NCBI GenBank assembly: GCA_039934375.1
Contig: JBDTMH010000248.1
Location: 1-6,552, forward strand
Direction: 5' to 3'
Origin: CAISIP01 sp039934375
GTDB lineage: Bacteria > Pseudomonadota > Gammaproteobacteria > Burkholderiales > Burkholderiaceae_C
DNA length: 6,552 bases
A model generated the notes under the pieces. It did no database searches and was not told the DNA's origin. It was given only the letters and a program-made list of their open reading frames with translations. Made by a program: the position numbers and the translations under genes. The stretch's first letter is position 1; the number at the start of each line of letters is the position of its first letter. Below, piece by piece: positions 6,284 through 6,552 of this stretch.

Positions 6284-6532
6284 TCAGGCAGCAGGCGCAT
6301 CCCCGCCGTCGTTGACGGAGAAAGTCACCGCACGACCGGGCACGATGGTGGAAATGGCATGTTTGTAGACCATCTGGGTCACGGTATTGCGCAACAGCAC
6401 GACATACTGGTCGAATGACTCGATCTGCCCCTGCAGCTTGATTCCGTTGACCAGATAGATGGAAACAGGAATGTGTTCCCGGCGCAGGGCATTGAGAAAA
6501 GGATCCTGCAGAAGTTGACCTTTGTTGCTCAC
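6284..6532 (-). CDS. hfq: RNA chaperone Hfq
   Basis: Hfq forms a hexameric ring that matches small regulatory RNAs to target mRNAs. From the GTG at 6532 the product is 82 residues, the usual betaproteobacterial size. The Sm1 region (VSIYLVNGIKLQGQIESFDQYVVLLRN, 23-49) and the Sm2 motif YKHAIS (56-61) are intact. Gln9, Phe40 with Tyr43, and Lys57-His58 correspond to the proximal-face uridine-binding set. The rim motif is RREH (17-20) where E. coli has RRER. The C-terminal tail after the core is short (about 17 residues) and ends in NDGGDAPAA, with acidic Asp75 and Asp78. A TTG at 6550 in the same frame would add six residues, but the GTG is preferred: it gives the standard MSNKGQLLQDPF start and has GGAG six bases upstream. 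The promoter lies outside the window. Confidence 0.97.
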   Translation of the reverse strand: MSNKGQLLQDPFLNALRREHIPVSIYLVNGIKLQGQIESFDQYVVLLRNTVTQMVYKHAISTIVPGRAVTFSVNDGGDAPAA

Positions 6533-6538
6533 GATATT

Positions 6539-6542
6539 CTCC
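6539..6542 (-). promoter_or_regulatory. hfq ribosome binding site that fixes the GTG start
   Basis: GGAG on the minus strand is followed by AATATC and then GTG at 6532. The six-base spacing is close to ideal. This decides against the upstream in-frame TTG at 6550, whose upstream sequence is cut off by the window edge. Confidence 0.75.
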
Positions 6543-6552
6543 GTGTTCAAGA

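Noticed and set aside
1..6552. A previously undescribed system, mobile element, CRISPR array or defence island.
   Set aside because: Every coding stretch belongs to a known conserved family in a known order, gaps are at most 65 bases, and no transposase, integrase, repeat array or tRNA is visible.

Overview
This window is a compact, single-strand housekeeping cluster. All recognisable genes lie on the minus strand, so transcription runs from the right edge to the left edge: hfq, hflX, hflK, hflC, a small yjeT-like (DUF2065) membrane protein gene, hisZ, and purA, which runs off the left edge. The DNA is GC-rich with strong G/C preference at third codon positions, which leaves long spurious open frames on the plus strand.

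Organism: the order hfq-hflX-hflK-hflC-yjeT-purA is the enterobacterial and betaproteobacterial arrangement, and hisZ between yjeT and purA points to Betaproteobacteria, most likely Burkholderiales. The wording of PurA (GVTTGRSRRCGW, VGPGMLHYVLGITKAYC) and of the HisZ N-terminus (SAWVLPDHIADVLPSEARH) resembles Comamonadaceae and relatives from memory; no search was run, so the family is a moderate-confidence inference.

Layout, right to left: a 20-base leader carrying a good Shine-Dalgarno; hfq (RNA chaperone, GTG start); a 65-base gap without a clear terminator; hflX (ribosome-associated GTPase, TTG start); an 18-base gap; hflK; a 9-base gap; hflC; a 3-base gap; the yjeT-like gene (TTG start); a 57-base gap containing the only regulatory-looking sequence in the window (a GC-rich hairpin over the yjeT stop codon, a TAGAAT -10-like element and a GCTGTT-TT-AACAGC dyad); hisZ; a 12-base gap; and purA without its last roughly 22 codons. 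There is no gene-free stretch over 300 bases, and I saw no RNA gene, mobile element or CRISPR array.

How they work together: Hfq and HflX act on RNA and ribosomes under stress. HflK and HflC form the membrane assembly that surrounds and regulates the FtsH protease, and the DUF2065 protein travels with them. HisZ is the regulatory subunit for short-form HisG, the first enzyme of histidine synthesis. PurA commits IMP to AMP. The tight spacing suggests one transcript with a possible extra promoter before hisZ. I found no undescribed system. The most unusual points are the shared reading frame of six consecutive genes, the hflC/yjeT stop junction, and the structured yjeT-hisZ gap.
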